DNA of 19,847 bases from JAICLL01 sp035252155. Lineage in GTDB: Bacteria > Planctomycetota > Planctomycetia > Pirellulales > JAICIG01. This document shows, one piece after another, positions 6,474-18,504 of the stretch; the first letter of the stretch is position 1, and every line of letters starts with the position of its first letter. The notes under the pieces were generated by a model. It made no database searches. It was not told where the DNA came from and saw nothing but the letters and a program-made list of their open reading frames with translations. The stretch is taken from positions 1 through 19,847 of the forward strand of contig DATFDL010000621.1 of NCBI GenBank assembly GCA_035252155.1, read 5' to 3'. The position numbers and the translations under genes were made by a program.

Positions 6474-9400
6474 TCATTTGAGCGGCTCGTTGAGGCGGCC
6501 GGGAATTAGGCCACGGTCGCGCAGGGCCGCCGAAGCCAAAGTGCGGCTTGGCGCGCCGGCCCCTTGCCCCAACGTGGCGGCCATTTGCAGAAACTGCACC
6601 GCGTCTTGCGACTGCCGCGTCAGCAACATGGCATAGCCGACCAGATAGTTCATCGCCGGTCGATCGTTGCGTGGCGCTTCGGCGACAAACTGCCCAGCGG
6701 CGTCGACGTCGAGCTTTTGGGCAGCGAACCCTTCGCTCAGCCAGTCGCTCAGTTTTTGAAAATGCTGCGATTCCGGCCTGCGCATGGCCGTGGCTTGCGC
6801 CAGCGCCTCGTCGCGCGACGCCCGATCGCCCTTTTCCTCGCTGATCAACGCGATACACAGATGGCAAAAAGCCGGGTTGCCTTGCTCGGGGGCCATGCTC
6901 GCCGCCAATTCGTAACAGCGAATTGCTTCGTCGGGCCGATGCGCCAACCAATAGAATGCGGCAAACCGCATTTGTTCAGCGGGCGCGGCGAACAACTGGC
7001 CGGGACCGATGCGAGTCAATGCCCGGTCCGCCAACGCCCGAGCGTCGCCAAGGCCGGTGCGCCGCGACCATAAGTAATGGTCGCGGGCAGTCGCCGCCGA
7101 CGGAAAACGATCGGTGATGCGCTCGTGCCAGGCGCCTTCTTGTTCGTCATCGCCGAGGCCTTGATAGCAGCGGATGAGGCAAATCATGCCCGCCTCACTA
7201 TTCGTGGCCGCGGAAGCTTCGGCGTAGGGCAATGCCTTCTCCCACTCCCCGCGGGCAAGAAAGGTGTTTGCAATTTCAAGGCGCAGACTGGATGCCTGCG
7301 CGCCGTCCGCACTGTGCGCCAAGTACTCGTCGAGCAGGGCTTGCCAGGAATCGAGCTTGCCATCGGCGAAATACGAGCGGGCGAGCGCCAGATAGGCCCA
7401 GGCGTCGGGCGAGAGCTTGATGTACGCGCGTAGCACTTGCTGGTCGCGCGCCTCTTGCGAAGGAACGATCTCGGCTTGCGGCCGGGCTTCGACGACCATT
7501 GGCTGCCAACGTTGGCCGTGGGCCGCCGGTGCTACCAGCGCCCGCAAAACCTGTGGGCTATCGCGATAGCGATCTAACAAGGAGCCGAGCAGCTTGCTGG
7601 CAAGCGTCATATTCGATCGCACCGCGGCCGCCAGCGCGTCGGGACTGCCGGGGCTAATTGTCTGAAGCCGCTGCGCCGTCTCATGCAGGGCCTCGCCGGA
7701 GCCGTTGATGTTTGCGACCCGATCGAGCCCGCCAAACGTCAGCGGCAGCAGCCGCGCTCGCTTTTCGTCGTCAAGTTGGTCCAACAAATCGCCGACCACA
7801 TCGTCTCGATGCCGCGCGGGTCGCGCGACGGCCGCCACATATTGCTCGGGCCTCCGCACCTGCCAAGCGCGCCCGAAGAAGTGGTCGTAAATCCGTTGTT
7901 GCGCCTCGTTCACCGACGCCAGATCGAGCCGTTCAATCAGCTCAGCCGCGGCCGATTGTTGTCGTTCGTCGAGCTTTTCTGGCGGCCCTGATTGCTCGGC
8001 GTCGGCATAGAAGTCGAACAGCCGCCGATAAGGATGATGAGCCACCAACGAGGCGGACGAAGCCAGGAATTCATCGGCCGGCTCGGCAACCTGGAAGTGC
8101 AAGAAATGTGCTCTTCGCCAGCATTGGATGAACAGCGTTTCTCGGGCCAGCGCCCCGAGCGCCTGCCACGACAGCCCGCAGGGGTCGCTGAGAGGCGCTT
8201 CGCGCAACGCCGTGGCCAACCGCTCAGCCAAATCGCCCTTGTCAGACGCCGAATCGATTTGCTCGGAAACCGAAGCCGGCAATTCCGGCAGCTCGCGCAG
8301 TCGCTCCGGAAAACGCTGCTGAAACACCGTTAACGCGGTCGCGGTGCTGGGACGTACCTCCTCGAACAAGCAACAATCGCACATGACGTCATACGCACGG
8401 AAACATTCGGGCTGGCGCTCTAGGAGGTTCGTGGCCGCCTGCGTGGCGAGTACCGACGACTGCAACCGGCTCAGGTGCAAAAGACGGAGCAGCCCAGCCA
8501 ACTGCGCCACTTGGTCGTTTTGGTTGTACGCCGCCAAAGCGTTGTCATCGCAGCGGCAGGCTGCGGCGATCACGTCGACCCACACGGGGCGGAGGTGACC
8601 GTCGGCGGCGGGGTCGCCGCTGGCCAATTGATCCGCCTTGGCAATGTCTTCCAGAGCATCGCGCGGCAGTCCAGCCAGCGCCGCGGCGTACGCGCGATGC
8701 CAGAGGGCCGAAGGCGACGCCGGCTTGCCCACCACCCAGCGTTGCGCATACAGGAGCGCCCGCGCTTGGAACACCTTGTGCGCCATCGCCCAATGGTGCG
8801 CGGTGAGCACGCCGAGGTTGGCATAACCGCGCACAAGCCCGCCCAAGCGATCGTCTGGCTCATCACCGGCTGCGCAAGCGCATGCGCGGACGGCTACGAA
8901 CTGCGGCAAGAACGACATTTGATTCAAATCTCGCTCGATGGCGGCGCTGGTGACCTCCCGCGGGACAACGTCGTTCGCCGCCTGCCCGATATCGGGCAAC
9001 GACTCCCGTAGCAGGCGAGGAAACTCTTCTCGCGACCATCGTTCGGCGGTCTCTGCGAGCAGGCGATAATCGAACGTTCCGCCGGGGTTTCGTAGTTTGA
9101 GGGGCTGCTGCCAGAGCGAAACGGTCTCGTCGGTATCATCTTCTACGGTTTGCAGTGAAACCTCGGCGGTGCCATCGTCGCGGAACCACGTCGAAAGTTG
9201 AAACTCAGCGCCGGCGGTCCACTCGCCGCGCGGCGACTCGCCAATGGTTTCGTCGGCTGGCACGCAACCCAGCTCCGAACTGGCCGCCAACAGCAGCGAT
9301 TGCCTGACCAACTCCCGCGCTAAGACGGGCAACCGGTCGCGCCGATGGATCCGATCGGGTTCGACCGCGCCCGCGAGCATCGCCAATGGCCGCGTACTAG

Positions 9401-10997
9401 TCACCGGATCGCCGCCTTGCCTTACAAGCGTGAGCCGGCTGGAAGTCGCTGCCCGTTGCGTCGGACCGGCAGCAGGTTGCGCCGGCGTGCGGCTGTCGGT
9501 CGCCGCGCCGTCGATCGTGACCTGATATAGTTCGCTCCAATCACGCGAGGCCGGCGAAACTTCTAACAGCAAGCCGTAGTTGCTGCTGGAATAGAGGCTG
9601 GTCGGATGGATCAATCGCCGGCCAGCGGCGGTACGGCTTCCGGGCGGCGTTTCAAACAACTCGTCGAGGTTTGGCGCCGGTTCCTGCGTTTCTTGCTTGA
9701 CGACTAGCGGCCGTTGCGGCGGCCCTTCGGGCGCGGCCCCGGGCGACGCTGTAGGCGGTGGCACAAGCCGGTCTGAAAACGTCCAAAAACAATCGGCGTT
9801 CAGTCGTTCCAGTACTAGCGACTTGTCGTTCAAGAGCCAACAGTCTTCTCCGACCAATACCAGACCGCGCTCATGCGACGCCAACAGTGCGGGCGGAACA
9901 TTGGAAAGAACGACTTGCTGTTTCAGATCGGGGAGCGTCGCTCGTAATAGCAACGTGTGGCGGTCGCCGTCGGCAAGCTTCTGTTGCCACCAGACGGCGC
10001 CGTCGTGAAGGCACCAATGCGCGGTGCGAAAGCCGACGAGAGAGGTGTTGGCAGGCGCCGCCGAGATCTGCCGGGACTGCGGATCGAGCACAAGGGGCGC
10101 GATAAATTCGCGGCCCACGATGATTCGTCGCAGGGGTTGTCCCGAGACCGTCGTTTCGAGCGAGAACATTTGCTCCCGGTGCTTGTCGAGGGTCATGGGG
10201 CGTGGTACGTCGACGGTCTCAACTTCACGCCGGCCGTCGGGACTGAAATGTAGCAGCGCCAGCCAGGCATCACGCCCGACGAAAAATGCGCAAACCACTC
10301 CCGGCCCGATGGGCGCCAGACTGACCCCGGTGGGTTCCGAACTTGGAAACCAACCAGGCGCCGCCCCCGAGGTCTGAACCGCATTGCGACCACCGCCCGC
10401 CGAGAAAAGTCCCGTAGCGCTACTGCCGAATTCCCATGCCTGGCGCTCGCGCGGGTCGATGACCATCAATCGCTGAAACGGATCTCGGCCCGATTCGAGC
10501 CAGATATAACGGCCGTCATAACAAAGCCTGCGGCCGGGCGTCATAAACGCGATGTTTTCGAGGGGCAAGCCACTTCCGGGCGGGTCGGACCAGAGATGCT
10601 CGAGCCGTCCCGGCTCGTTCATCAAAAAAACGTCGTTGCCGCACCAGATCAGATCAGTGTCGTCCGCCACGCGCAGACAGCCGTCGACGTCGTCCAGAAG
10701 TTTGCCTTCCCAGTCGGAATCCTTCCACAGCAGATGGACCGGTTCAATGAGCGCGTTCGAACCGGGCACGATTTTGGCCGCAGGCGCGGCAGCCGCCTGC
10801 TGTCTTATATCCGGACCGTTGGCATCGGCCGTTGATTGATTGAATTTCTGATATTCGCGCACACGCGCGTCCATGGCCTCCCAGTGGGCCGCTCGTTTGC
10901 GCGTTTGCCGCTTGGCGAAAGAGAAATAACCGACGGCGACGGAAGCCAAAACCAGGAAAACAACCAGCAAGACCTTTTGACGGCGCGGCATGCTCAT
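6474..10997 (-). CDS. Giant membrane-anchored protein with C-terminal helical (TPR-like) repeats
   Basis: This 1507-residue protein starts MSMPRRQKV with one membrane segment (about 9-28) and a basic stop-transfer stretch, so most of it is outside the cytoplasmic membrane or faces the other side. Roughly residues 60-500 read like a beta-rich, possibly propeller-like domain that handles values and thresholds (WCGNDVFLMNEPGRLEHLW, then WLESGRDPFQRLMVIDP). A Pro/Ala-rich linker follows. The C-terminal half is alpha-helical with TPR-like units such as DAWAYLALARSYFADGKLD, ANTFLARGEWEKALPYAEA and PDEAIRCYELAASMAPEQG. The ATG at 10997 has GGAG 9 nt upstream and promoter-like boxes near 11044-11072; the longer frame to 11126 overlaps glgB. 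Domain boundaries are rough. I do not recognise a named family; a scaffold role is inference. Confidence 0.78.
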   Translation of the reverse strand: MSMPRRQKVLLVVFLVLASVAVGYFSFAKRQTRKRAAHWEAMDARVREYQKFNQSTADANGPDIRQQAAAAPAAKIVPGSNALIEPVHLLWKDSDWEGKLLDDVDGCLRVADDTDLIWCGNDVFLMNEPGRLEHLWSDPPGSGLPLENIAFMTPGRRLCYDGRYIWLESGRDPFQRLMVIDPRERQAWEFGSSATGLFSAGGGRNAVQTSGAAPGWFPSSEPTGVSLAPIGPGVVCAFFVGRDAWLALLHFSPDGRREVETVDVPRPMTLDKHREQMFSLETTVSGQPLRRIIVGREFIAPLVLDPQSRQISAAPANTSLVGFRTAHWCLHDGAVWWQQKLADGDRHTLLLRATLPDLKQQVVLSNVPPALLASHERGLVLVGEDCWLLNDKSLVLERLNADCFWTFSDRLVPPPTASPGAAPEGPPQRPLVVKQETQEPAPNLDELFETPPGSRTAAGRRLIHPTSLYSSSNYGLLLEVSPASRDWSELYQVTIDGAATDSRTPAQPAAGPTQRAATSSRLTLVRQGGDPVTSTRPLAMLAGAVEPDRIHRRDRLPVLARELVRQSLLLAASSELGCVPADETIGESPRGEWTAGAEFQLSTWFRDDGTAEVSLQTVEDDTDETVSLWQQPLKLRNPGGTFDYRLLAETAERWSREEFPRLLRESLPDIGQAANDVVPREVTSAAIERDLNQMSFLPQFVAVRACACAAGDEPDDRLGGLVRGYANLGVLTAHHWAMAHKVFQARALLYAQRWVVGKPASPSALWHRAYAAALAGLPRDALEDIAKADQLASGDPAADGHLRPVWVDVIAAACRCDDNALAAYNQNDQVAQLAGLLRLLHLSRLQSSVLATQAATNLLERQPECFRAYDVMCDCCLFEEVRPSTATALTVFQQRFPERLRELPELPASVSEQIDSASDKGDLAERLATALREAPLSDPCGLSWQALGALARETLFIQCWRRAHFLHFQVAEPADEFLASSASLVAHHPYRRLFDFYADAEQSGPPEKLDERQQSAAAELIERLDLASVNEAQQRIYDHFFGRAWQVRRPEQYVAAVARPARHRDDVVGDLLDQLDDEKRARLLPLTFGGLDRVANINGSGEALHETAQRLQTISPGSPDALAAAVRSNMTLASKLLGSLLDRYRDSPQVLRALVAPAAHGQRWQPMVVEARPQAEIVPSQEARDQQVLRAYIKLSPDAWAYLALARSYFADGKLDSWQALLDEYLAHSADGAQASSLRLEIANTFLARGEWEKALPYAEASAATNSEAGMICLIRCYQGLGDDEQEGAWHERITDRFPSAATARDHYLWSRRTGLGDARALADRALTRIGPGQLFAAPAEQMRFAAFYWLAHRPDEAIRCYELAASMAPEQGNPAFCHLCIALISEEKGDRASRDEALAQATAMRRPESQHFQKLSDWLSEGFAAQKLDVDAAGQFVAEAPRNDRPAMNYLVGYAMLLTRQSQDAVQFLQMAATLGQGAGAPSRTLASAALRDRGLIPGRLNEPLK

Positions 10998-11043
10998 CGT
11001 GTGTTCTCCAACAGAGCGTAGTGAACACGTGGCAGAAGCGCGC

Positions 11044-11072
11044 GTTATACTGCGCTCGGACGGGTTCCGCAA
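11044..11072 (-). promoter_or_regulatory. Candidate promoter of the giant protein gene
   Basis: On the minus strand TTGCGG (11067-11072), a 17-nt spacer and TATAAC (11044-11049, five of six) precede the gene, giving a predicted start near 11037 and a leader of about 40 nt. It lies just after the glgB stop, so the gene need not depend on read-through from treS-glgB. Confidence 0.5.
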
Positions 11073-11076
11073 CTCC

Positions 11077-11107
11077 CTCCGTTCGGAGCAACGGAATGAA
11101 TTCCGTT
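11077..11107. repeat. Two adjacent palindromes right after glgB
   Basis: AACGGAAT-GA-ATTCCGTT (11090-11107) abuts the glgB stop codon and is followed, reading along glgB, by CTCCG-TT-CGGAG (11077-11088). Their arms share the CGGA/TCCG core. No T run follows, so this is not a classical intrinsic terminator; it could be a weak terminator, an mRNA 3' protector or a mobile-repeat remnant. Confidence 0.55.
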
Positions 11108-13030
11108 CTACGAGGCGTGTTGCCATACCAGCATGGCAAGCGGGGGCAGCGTGACCGTCAGTGAATGCGGGCGGCCGTGCACCGCGATCGGCACCGCCTC
11201 GGCGCCGCCCATGTTGCCCATGCCGCTGCCGCCGTAATACGGCGCGTCGCTGTTGACAATCTCGCGCCAGTAACCGCCGGCGGGCACGCCGAGATGATAA
11301 TTATGCCGAGGCACCGGCGTGAAATTGCACACCACCACCAGTCCCAGCGGGTCGTTGCGGCCGCGCCGAATATAGTTGATCACGCTGGCTTCGGTATCGC
11401 AGCAATCAATCCACTCAAAGCCGCCCGGCTGCGTGTCGAGTTCATAGAGTGCCGGCTGCTGGTGATACAAGCGGTTCAGATCACTCACCCAGTTGAGAAT
11501 GCCTTGATGCTTTTCGGCGCCCAGCAGGCCCCAATCGAGCTGCCCCTCGTGGTTCCACTCCTTGCGCTCCGCGAATTCGTCGCCCATGAAGAGCGTCTTT
11601 TTGCCGGGCAGCGTGAACATGTAGCCATACAACAGCCGCATGTTGGCAAATTTCTGCCATTCGTCGCCCGCCATTTTGTTCCAAATCGAGCCTTTGCCGT
11701 ACACCACTTCGTCGTGCGAGAGGGCCAAGACAAAATTTTCGGAATAGGCATACATACCGCGGAACGTGAGCGCGTTGTGCTCGAACTTGCGGTAGACCGC
11801 GTCTTTGGCCATGTAGTGCAGCGTGTCGTGCATCCAGCCCATGTCCCACTTCATGCCAAAGCCCAGCCCGCCCACATAAGTGGGCCGCGAGACCATCGGC
11901 CAGGCGGTCGATTCCTCGGCGATGGTCTGCACGTCGGGGTACGCCTTGTAGATTTGCTGGTTCATTTGCCGCAAAAAGGCGATGGCGTTCAGGTTTTCGT
12001 TGCCGCCATGCTCGTTGGGGATCCACTCGCCCGCCTTGCGCGAGTAGTCGAGATACAGCATCGAGGCGATGGCATCCACGCGCAAGCCATCGACGTGATA
12101 CTTATCGAGCCAGAATAGCGCGCTCGACATCAAAAAGCTGCGCACCTCGCTGCGACCGTAGTTGAAAATGAAGCTCTTCCAGTCGGGATGAAAGCCTTGC
12201 CGCGGATCGGCGTGTTCATACAGGTGCGTGCCGTCGAAGAACGACAGGCCGTGGCCATCGGTGGGAAAGTGCGAAGGCACCCAATCGAGAATCACGCCGA
12301 TGCCGGCCTGGTGCAGTTGATCGACCAGGTACATCAAATCTTGCGGCGTGCCGTACCGGGCCGTGGGGGCGAAGTACGAGGTGGTTTGATATCCCCACGA
12401 GCCGTAAAATGGGTGCTCCATCAGCGGCAGGAATTCAACGTGAGTGAAGCCCGCTCGCTGCAAATGCTCGATGAGCGGCGGGGCCAGCTCGCGATAGGTC
12501 AGCCACGTGCCATCGGGCCGGCGGCGCCATGAGCCCAGGTGCATTTCGTAGATCGACATCGGCGCGTCAAGCGCATTGCGGCCGCGGCGCGACGACATCC
12601 AATCGTGGTCGCGCCATTCGTAGTCGAGCGGATGGATGATCGAGGCCGTTTTGGGCGGCGTTTCGCCGTGAAATGCGAAGGGATCGGCTTTTTCGCCCTG
12701 ATGCCCGCCAACGTTCGACACGATGCGATATTTGTAGAGCGTGCCCGCGGCCAGGCCGGGCACAAAGCTCTCCCAGATGCCCGAGGTGCCGCGCGAACGC
12801 AGGGCATAGCTGCCCTGGCCATAGGCGTCAACAAATACCTGACGGGCGTTGGGCGCCCAGACGGCGAAGAACGTGCCGGCGGTTCCCTCGACTTCACCGG
12901 GATGGGCGCCCAGCTTTTCATACAGCCGAGCATGGGTGCCTTCGTTGAACCAATAGAGGTCGTCGGAGGTGAGCAAGCTGGCTTGGGCGACGTTCGAGGG
13001 GCGTTGGAGCGTGGGAGATTGTGTGGCCAT
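11108..13030 (-). CDS. glgB: 1,4-alpha-glucan branching enzyme
   Basis: This 640-residue GH13 enzyme makes alpha-1,6 branches in glycogen-like glucan. Visible parts are an N-terminal CBM48-like domain (AVWAPNARQVFVDAYG, 56-71), the GH13 barrel with YEMHLGSW (161-168), ILDWVPSHF (247-255), the nucleophile Asp319 in GLRVDA, the acid/base Glu in TIAEES (372-373), and Asp440 in LSHDEVVYGK, then a C-terminal beta domain. Length fits a one-CBM48 GlgB rather than the longer two-domain form. The ATG at 13030 begins a normal N-terminus; no strong Shine-Dalgarno is seen. It lies 142 nt downstream of the treS-maltokinase gene on the same strand, so the pair may be an operon. That gap holds a large palindrome. 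It would act on the glucan produced by GlgE or GlgA, neither of which is in the window. Confidence 0.96.
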   Translation of the reverse strand: MATQSPTLQRPSNVAQASLLTSDDLYWFNEGTHARLYEKLGAHPGEVEGTAGTFFAVWAPNARQVFVDAYGQGSYALRSRGTSGIWESFVPGLAAGTLYKYRIVSNVGGHQGEKADPFAFHGETPPKTASIIHPLDYEWRDHDWMSSRRGRNALDAPMSIYEMHLGSWRRRPDGTWLTYRELAPPLIEHLQRAGFTHVEFLPLMEHPFYGSWGYQTTSYFAPTARYGTPQDLMYLVDQLHQAGIGVILDWVPSHFPTDGHGLSFFDGTHLYEHADPRQGFHPDWKSFIFNYGRSEVRSFLMSSALFWLDKYHVDGLRVDAIASMLYLDYSRKAGEWIPNEHGGNENLNAIAFLRQMNQQIYKAYPDVQTIAEESTAWPMVSRPTYVGGLGFGMKWDMGWMHDTLHYMAKDAVYRKFEHNALTFRGMYAYSENFVLALSHDEVVYGKGSIWNKMAGDEWQKFANMRLLYGYMFTLPGKKTLFMGDEFAERKEWNHEGQLDWGLLGAEKHQGILNWVSDLNRLYHQQPALYELDTQPGGFEWIDCCDTEASVINYIRRGRNDPLGLVVVCNFTPVPRHNYHLGVPAGGYWREIVNSDAPYYGGSGMGNMGGAEAVPIAVHGRPHSLTVTLPPLAMLVWQHAS

Positions 13031-13072
13031 GGTATTCGAGTGCGGAGTGCGGAAGGTTCTGAGTCTCGGACT

Positions 13073-13149
13073 GGTGGCTGGGGCAGAGCCTTAGCGATGC
13101 CCCGGCATTAAACCGACCGGGGCATCGCCAAGGCTCTGCCCCAGCCACC
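13073..13149. repeat. Large palindromic repeat, 33-bp arms, in the treS-glgB gap
   Basis: The left arm (13073-13105) and right arm (13117-13149) are reverse complements with one mismatch over 33 bp, around an 11-nt loop CATTAAACCGA. Each arm starts GGTGGCTGGGGCAGAGCC and ends GCGATGCCCCGG. One isolated arm also occurs at 1585-1617, so it belongs to a dispersed family. In a treS-glgB transcript it would form a very stable hairpin ending 42 nt before the glgB start. It has no T run and no coding capacity. Confidence 0.95.
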
Positions 13150-13172
13150 GGGTTTGGTCGAATGATTCCGAT

Positions 13173-16583
<3,411 letters not shown>

Positions 16584-16849
16584 GGGGCGATGGTTGGTGG
16601 CTAGTAGTTGGTGGCGGGCGATCTGCCCAGCCCAGTCACCGCCTCCAATTCTCCGTCAAGGCGGCTGCCAAGTCGAGAAGGGGCCTGCAAAACATGCGCC
16701 TTGTCAATTAGCGTTCCGATCTTCCGGTCCTGATTCACGGTTCCGCGGCCGGCCGGCTCGTCGCCCCTTCGCCCCCTCGCCCCCTGTACCCTATCCCCTG
16801 TTCCCAGTACCCTAATAAAAAATCCCACACGCCCTCGGAGTCGCCTCTT
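16584..16849. other. Intergenic region between divergent treS and aldehyde dehydrogenase genes
   Basis: No gene is seen in this 266-bp region. Near treS there is a direct repeat TTGGTGGC (16594-16601 and 16608-16615). Near the dehydrogenase, seven runs of three to five C (16764-16812) make the opposite strand strongly G-run-rich, a quadruplex-type pattern similar in style to the tract next to xylB. A minus-strand TTGACA (16702-16707) has no convincing -10 partner. GGAG lies 9 nt before the dehydrogenase ATG. I could not identify a confident promoter for either gene. Confidence 0.5.
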
Positions 16850-18421
16850 ATGGCTACCGCCACTTCTAAGCCCGCCTCGCAAAAAATCCGTGCCCTGACC
16901 GCCGCCGCCTTCCGCACGCCGGAAAAATTCGCCGAGTTCTGCCGCAACGGCGGCAAACCGCTGGGCGGCATCATCAATGGCGAACAAGTGCCAGGTTCGA
17001 TGAACGCCACGTTCCAGACCATCGACCCTGGCTCGCAGGAAGTGCTCGCCACCGTTTGCGAAATGGGAGAAGCCGAAGTCGCGCGGGCCGTCGAGACGGC
17101 GCAACACGCTTTTGAGGGAAACGGACGCACTGCCTGGCGCAACGTCGATGTCGAAGAGCGCATCGAGCTGGTCAACCGGCTGGTTGAGCTCTGCGATCGC
17201 GATCGCGACGTGCTGCTGGCCTGCGAGATCCGCGACGGCGGCAAAGTCTCGGAACTGGCGCAAGGCGACTTCACGCAGATCCGCCAGTGTGCCGAGTATT
17301 TCGCCGGCGTGGCCCGCCGCATCCCCATGGGCGACGGCCCGGCCATGCAGGTTTCCGACGCAGTTCGCGGCTTCAGCTATCGCGAACCCTGGGGGGTCGT
17401 GGCCGGCATCATCCCCTGGAATTATCCGCTCGTGCTGACCTCGTGGTTCATGTTTCCGGCTTTGCTTTCGGGCAACACGGTGCTCATCAAGCCGGCCGAA
17501 GACACGCCGCTGTCGGCCTTGTACATCGGCAAGCTGGCCGAAGAGGCCGGCTTTCAGCCGGGCGACGTCAACGTGCTGCCCGGCCGCGGCGAGATCACCG
17601 GCCACGCCATCGCCGAGCATCCCGGCGTGCGGTTCATCTCGTTCACCGGCTCGCCCGGCGTCGGGCAAGCGATCCTGCGCACCTGCGACCGGCACGGCAC
17701 GCGGATGAAACGCGAAATGGGCGGCAATGGCGCGGCCATCGTGCTCGCCGACGCCGATCCCGAGGTCGTGGCCCGCATGATCGGCCGCTACACAAACCAG
17801 CATTATGGGCAGACCTGCTGCACCATTCACCGGGTGTTTGTCGACCGCCAGATCGCCGACGATTTCATCGACGCCCAATGTGCCTTCATGAAAGACCTCA
17901 AGATCGGTTATCAGGCCGACGAGGGCACGCAGCTCGGCGCGGTGATCAACCCCACGCAGCGGCGGCGCATCTTGCAGGCCCAGCGCGAAACGGTGGCCCG
18001 CGGCGGCACGGCGCTCTTGACCGGCGGCGACGCGGTGGTGCCCGGCAAGAAAGGTTTTTATCTGAAACCGGCCCTCTATCGCACCGAGCCGGGGCTGAAC
18101 GTGAACCCCGTCGAGGTGTTTCACACCTACGCCACGATCTGCCCGGTCTCGTCGGCCGACGAGGCGCTGGAGCTAGCCAACAGTTCGCCTTACGGGCTAG
18201 GAGCGAGCGTTTGGACCCGGGACATCGAGCGTGGGATCGCGCTAGCCAAGCGGTTCCGCGACGGCACCTGCCAGGTGAACTGCCACAACTCGATCGCCTA
18301 CGGTCTGCCCTACGGCGGCCAGGGCATTTCCGGTGGCCCCGGCGGCGGCGTGAATTGCGAAGAGACGTTTTTGGATTACACACAAGTCAAAGCCGTCTAC
18401 GTCGCCGATTACCCGGGGTAG
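16850..18421 (+). CDS. NAD(P)-dependent aldehyde dehydrogenase (betaine-aldehyde-type family)
   Basis: This 523-residue enzyme belongs to the ALDH superfamily and would oxidise an aldehyde to its acid in the cytoplasm. The nucleotide-binding and catalytic parts are all present: PWNYPL with Asn191, KPAEDTP (214-220), FTGSPGVG (265-272), the general base Glu289 in REMGGN, and the nucleophile Cys323 in GQTC. The C-terminal YTQVKAV is typical. Overall length and motif order fit the betaine aldehyde or broad-substrate group, but the substrate cannot be fixed from sequence alone. The residues before about 40 extend beyond the core as in some family members. The ATG at 16850 has GGAG 9 nt upstream. 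It is divergent from treS, and convergent with the efflux gene downstream. A role with trehalose in osmotic stress is a possible reading but not shown. Confidence 0.93.
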   Translation: MATATSKPASQKIRALTAAAFRTPEKFAEFCRNGGKPLGGIINGEQVPGSMNATFQTIDPGSQEVLATVCEMGEAEVARAVETAQHAFEGNGRTAWRNVDVEERIELVNRLVELCDRDRDVLLACEIRDGGKVSELAQGDFTQIRQCAEYFAGVARRIPMGDGPAMQVSDAVRGFSYREPWGVVAGIIPWNYPLVLTSWFMFPALLSGNTVLIKPAEDTPLSALYIGKLAEEAGFQPGDVNVLPGRGEITGHAIAEHPGVRFISFTGSPGVGQAILRTCDRHGTRMKREMGGNGAAIVLADADPEVVARMIGRYTNQHYGQTCCTIHRVFVDRQIADDFIDAQCAFMKDLKIGYQADEGTQLGAVINPTQRRRILQAQRETVARGGTALLTGGDAVVPGKKGFYLKPALYRTEPGLNVNPVEVFHTYATICPVSSADEALELANSSPYGLGASVWTRDIERGIALAKRFRDGTCQVNCHNSIAYGLPYGGQGISGGPGGGVNCEETFLDYTQVKAVYVADYPG

Positions 18422-18504
18422 TGCTACGAGCAATTAGGAGCGGCTGAACAATGCCAGCCCTGGCCTGAATCCCAGCCTGAGTCCCGCGGCCTGTGACCCA
18501 TGTG

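Noticed and set aside
16702..16707. Perfect minus-strand TTGACA as a treS promoter
   Set aside because: No acceptable -10 box lies 16-18 nt downstream of it.
16601..18124. 507-codon minus-strand open frame antisense to the aldehyde dehydrogenase
   Set aside because: The dehydrogenase has all catalytic motifs; the antisense frame shows none.
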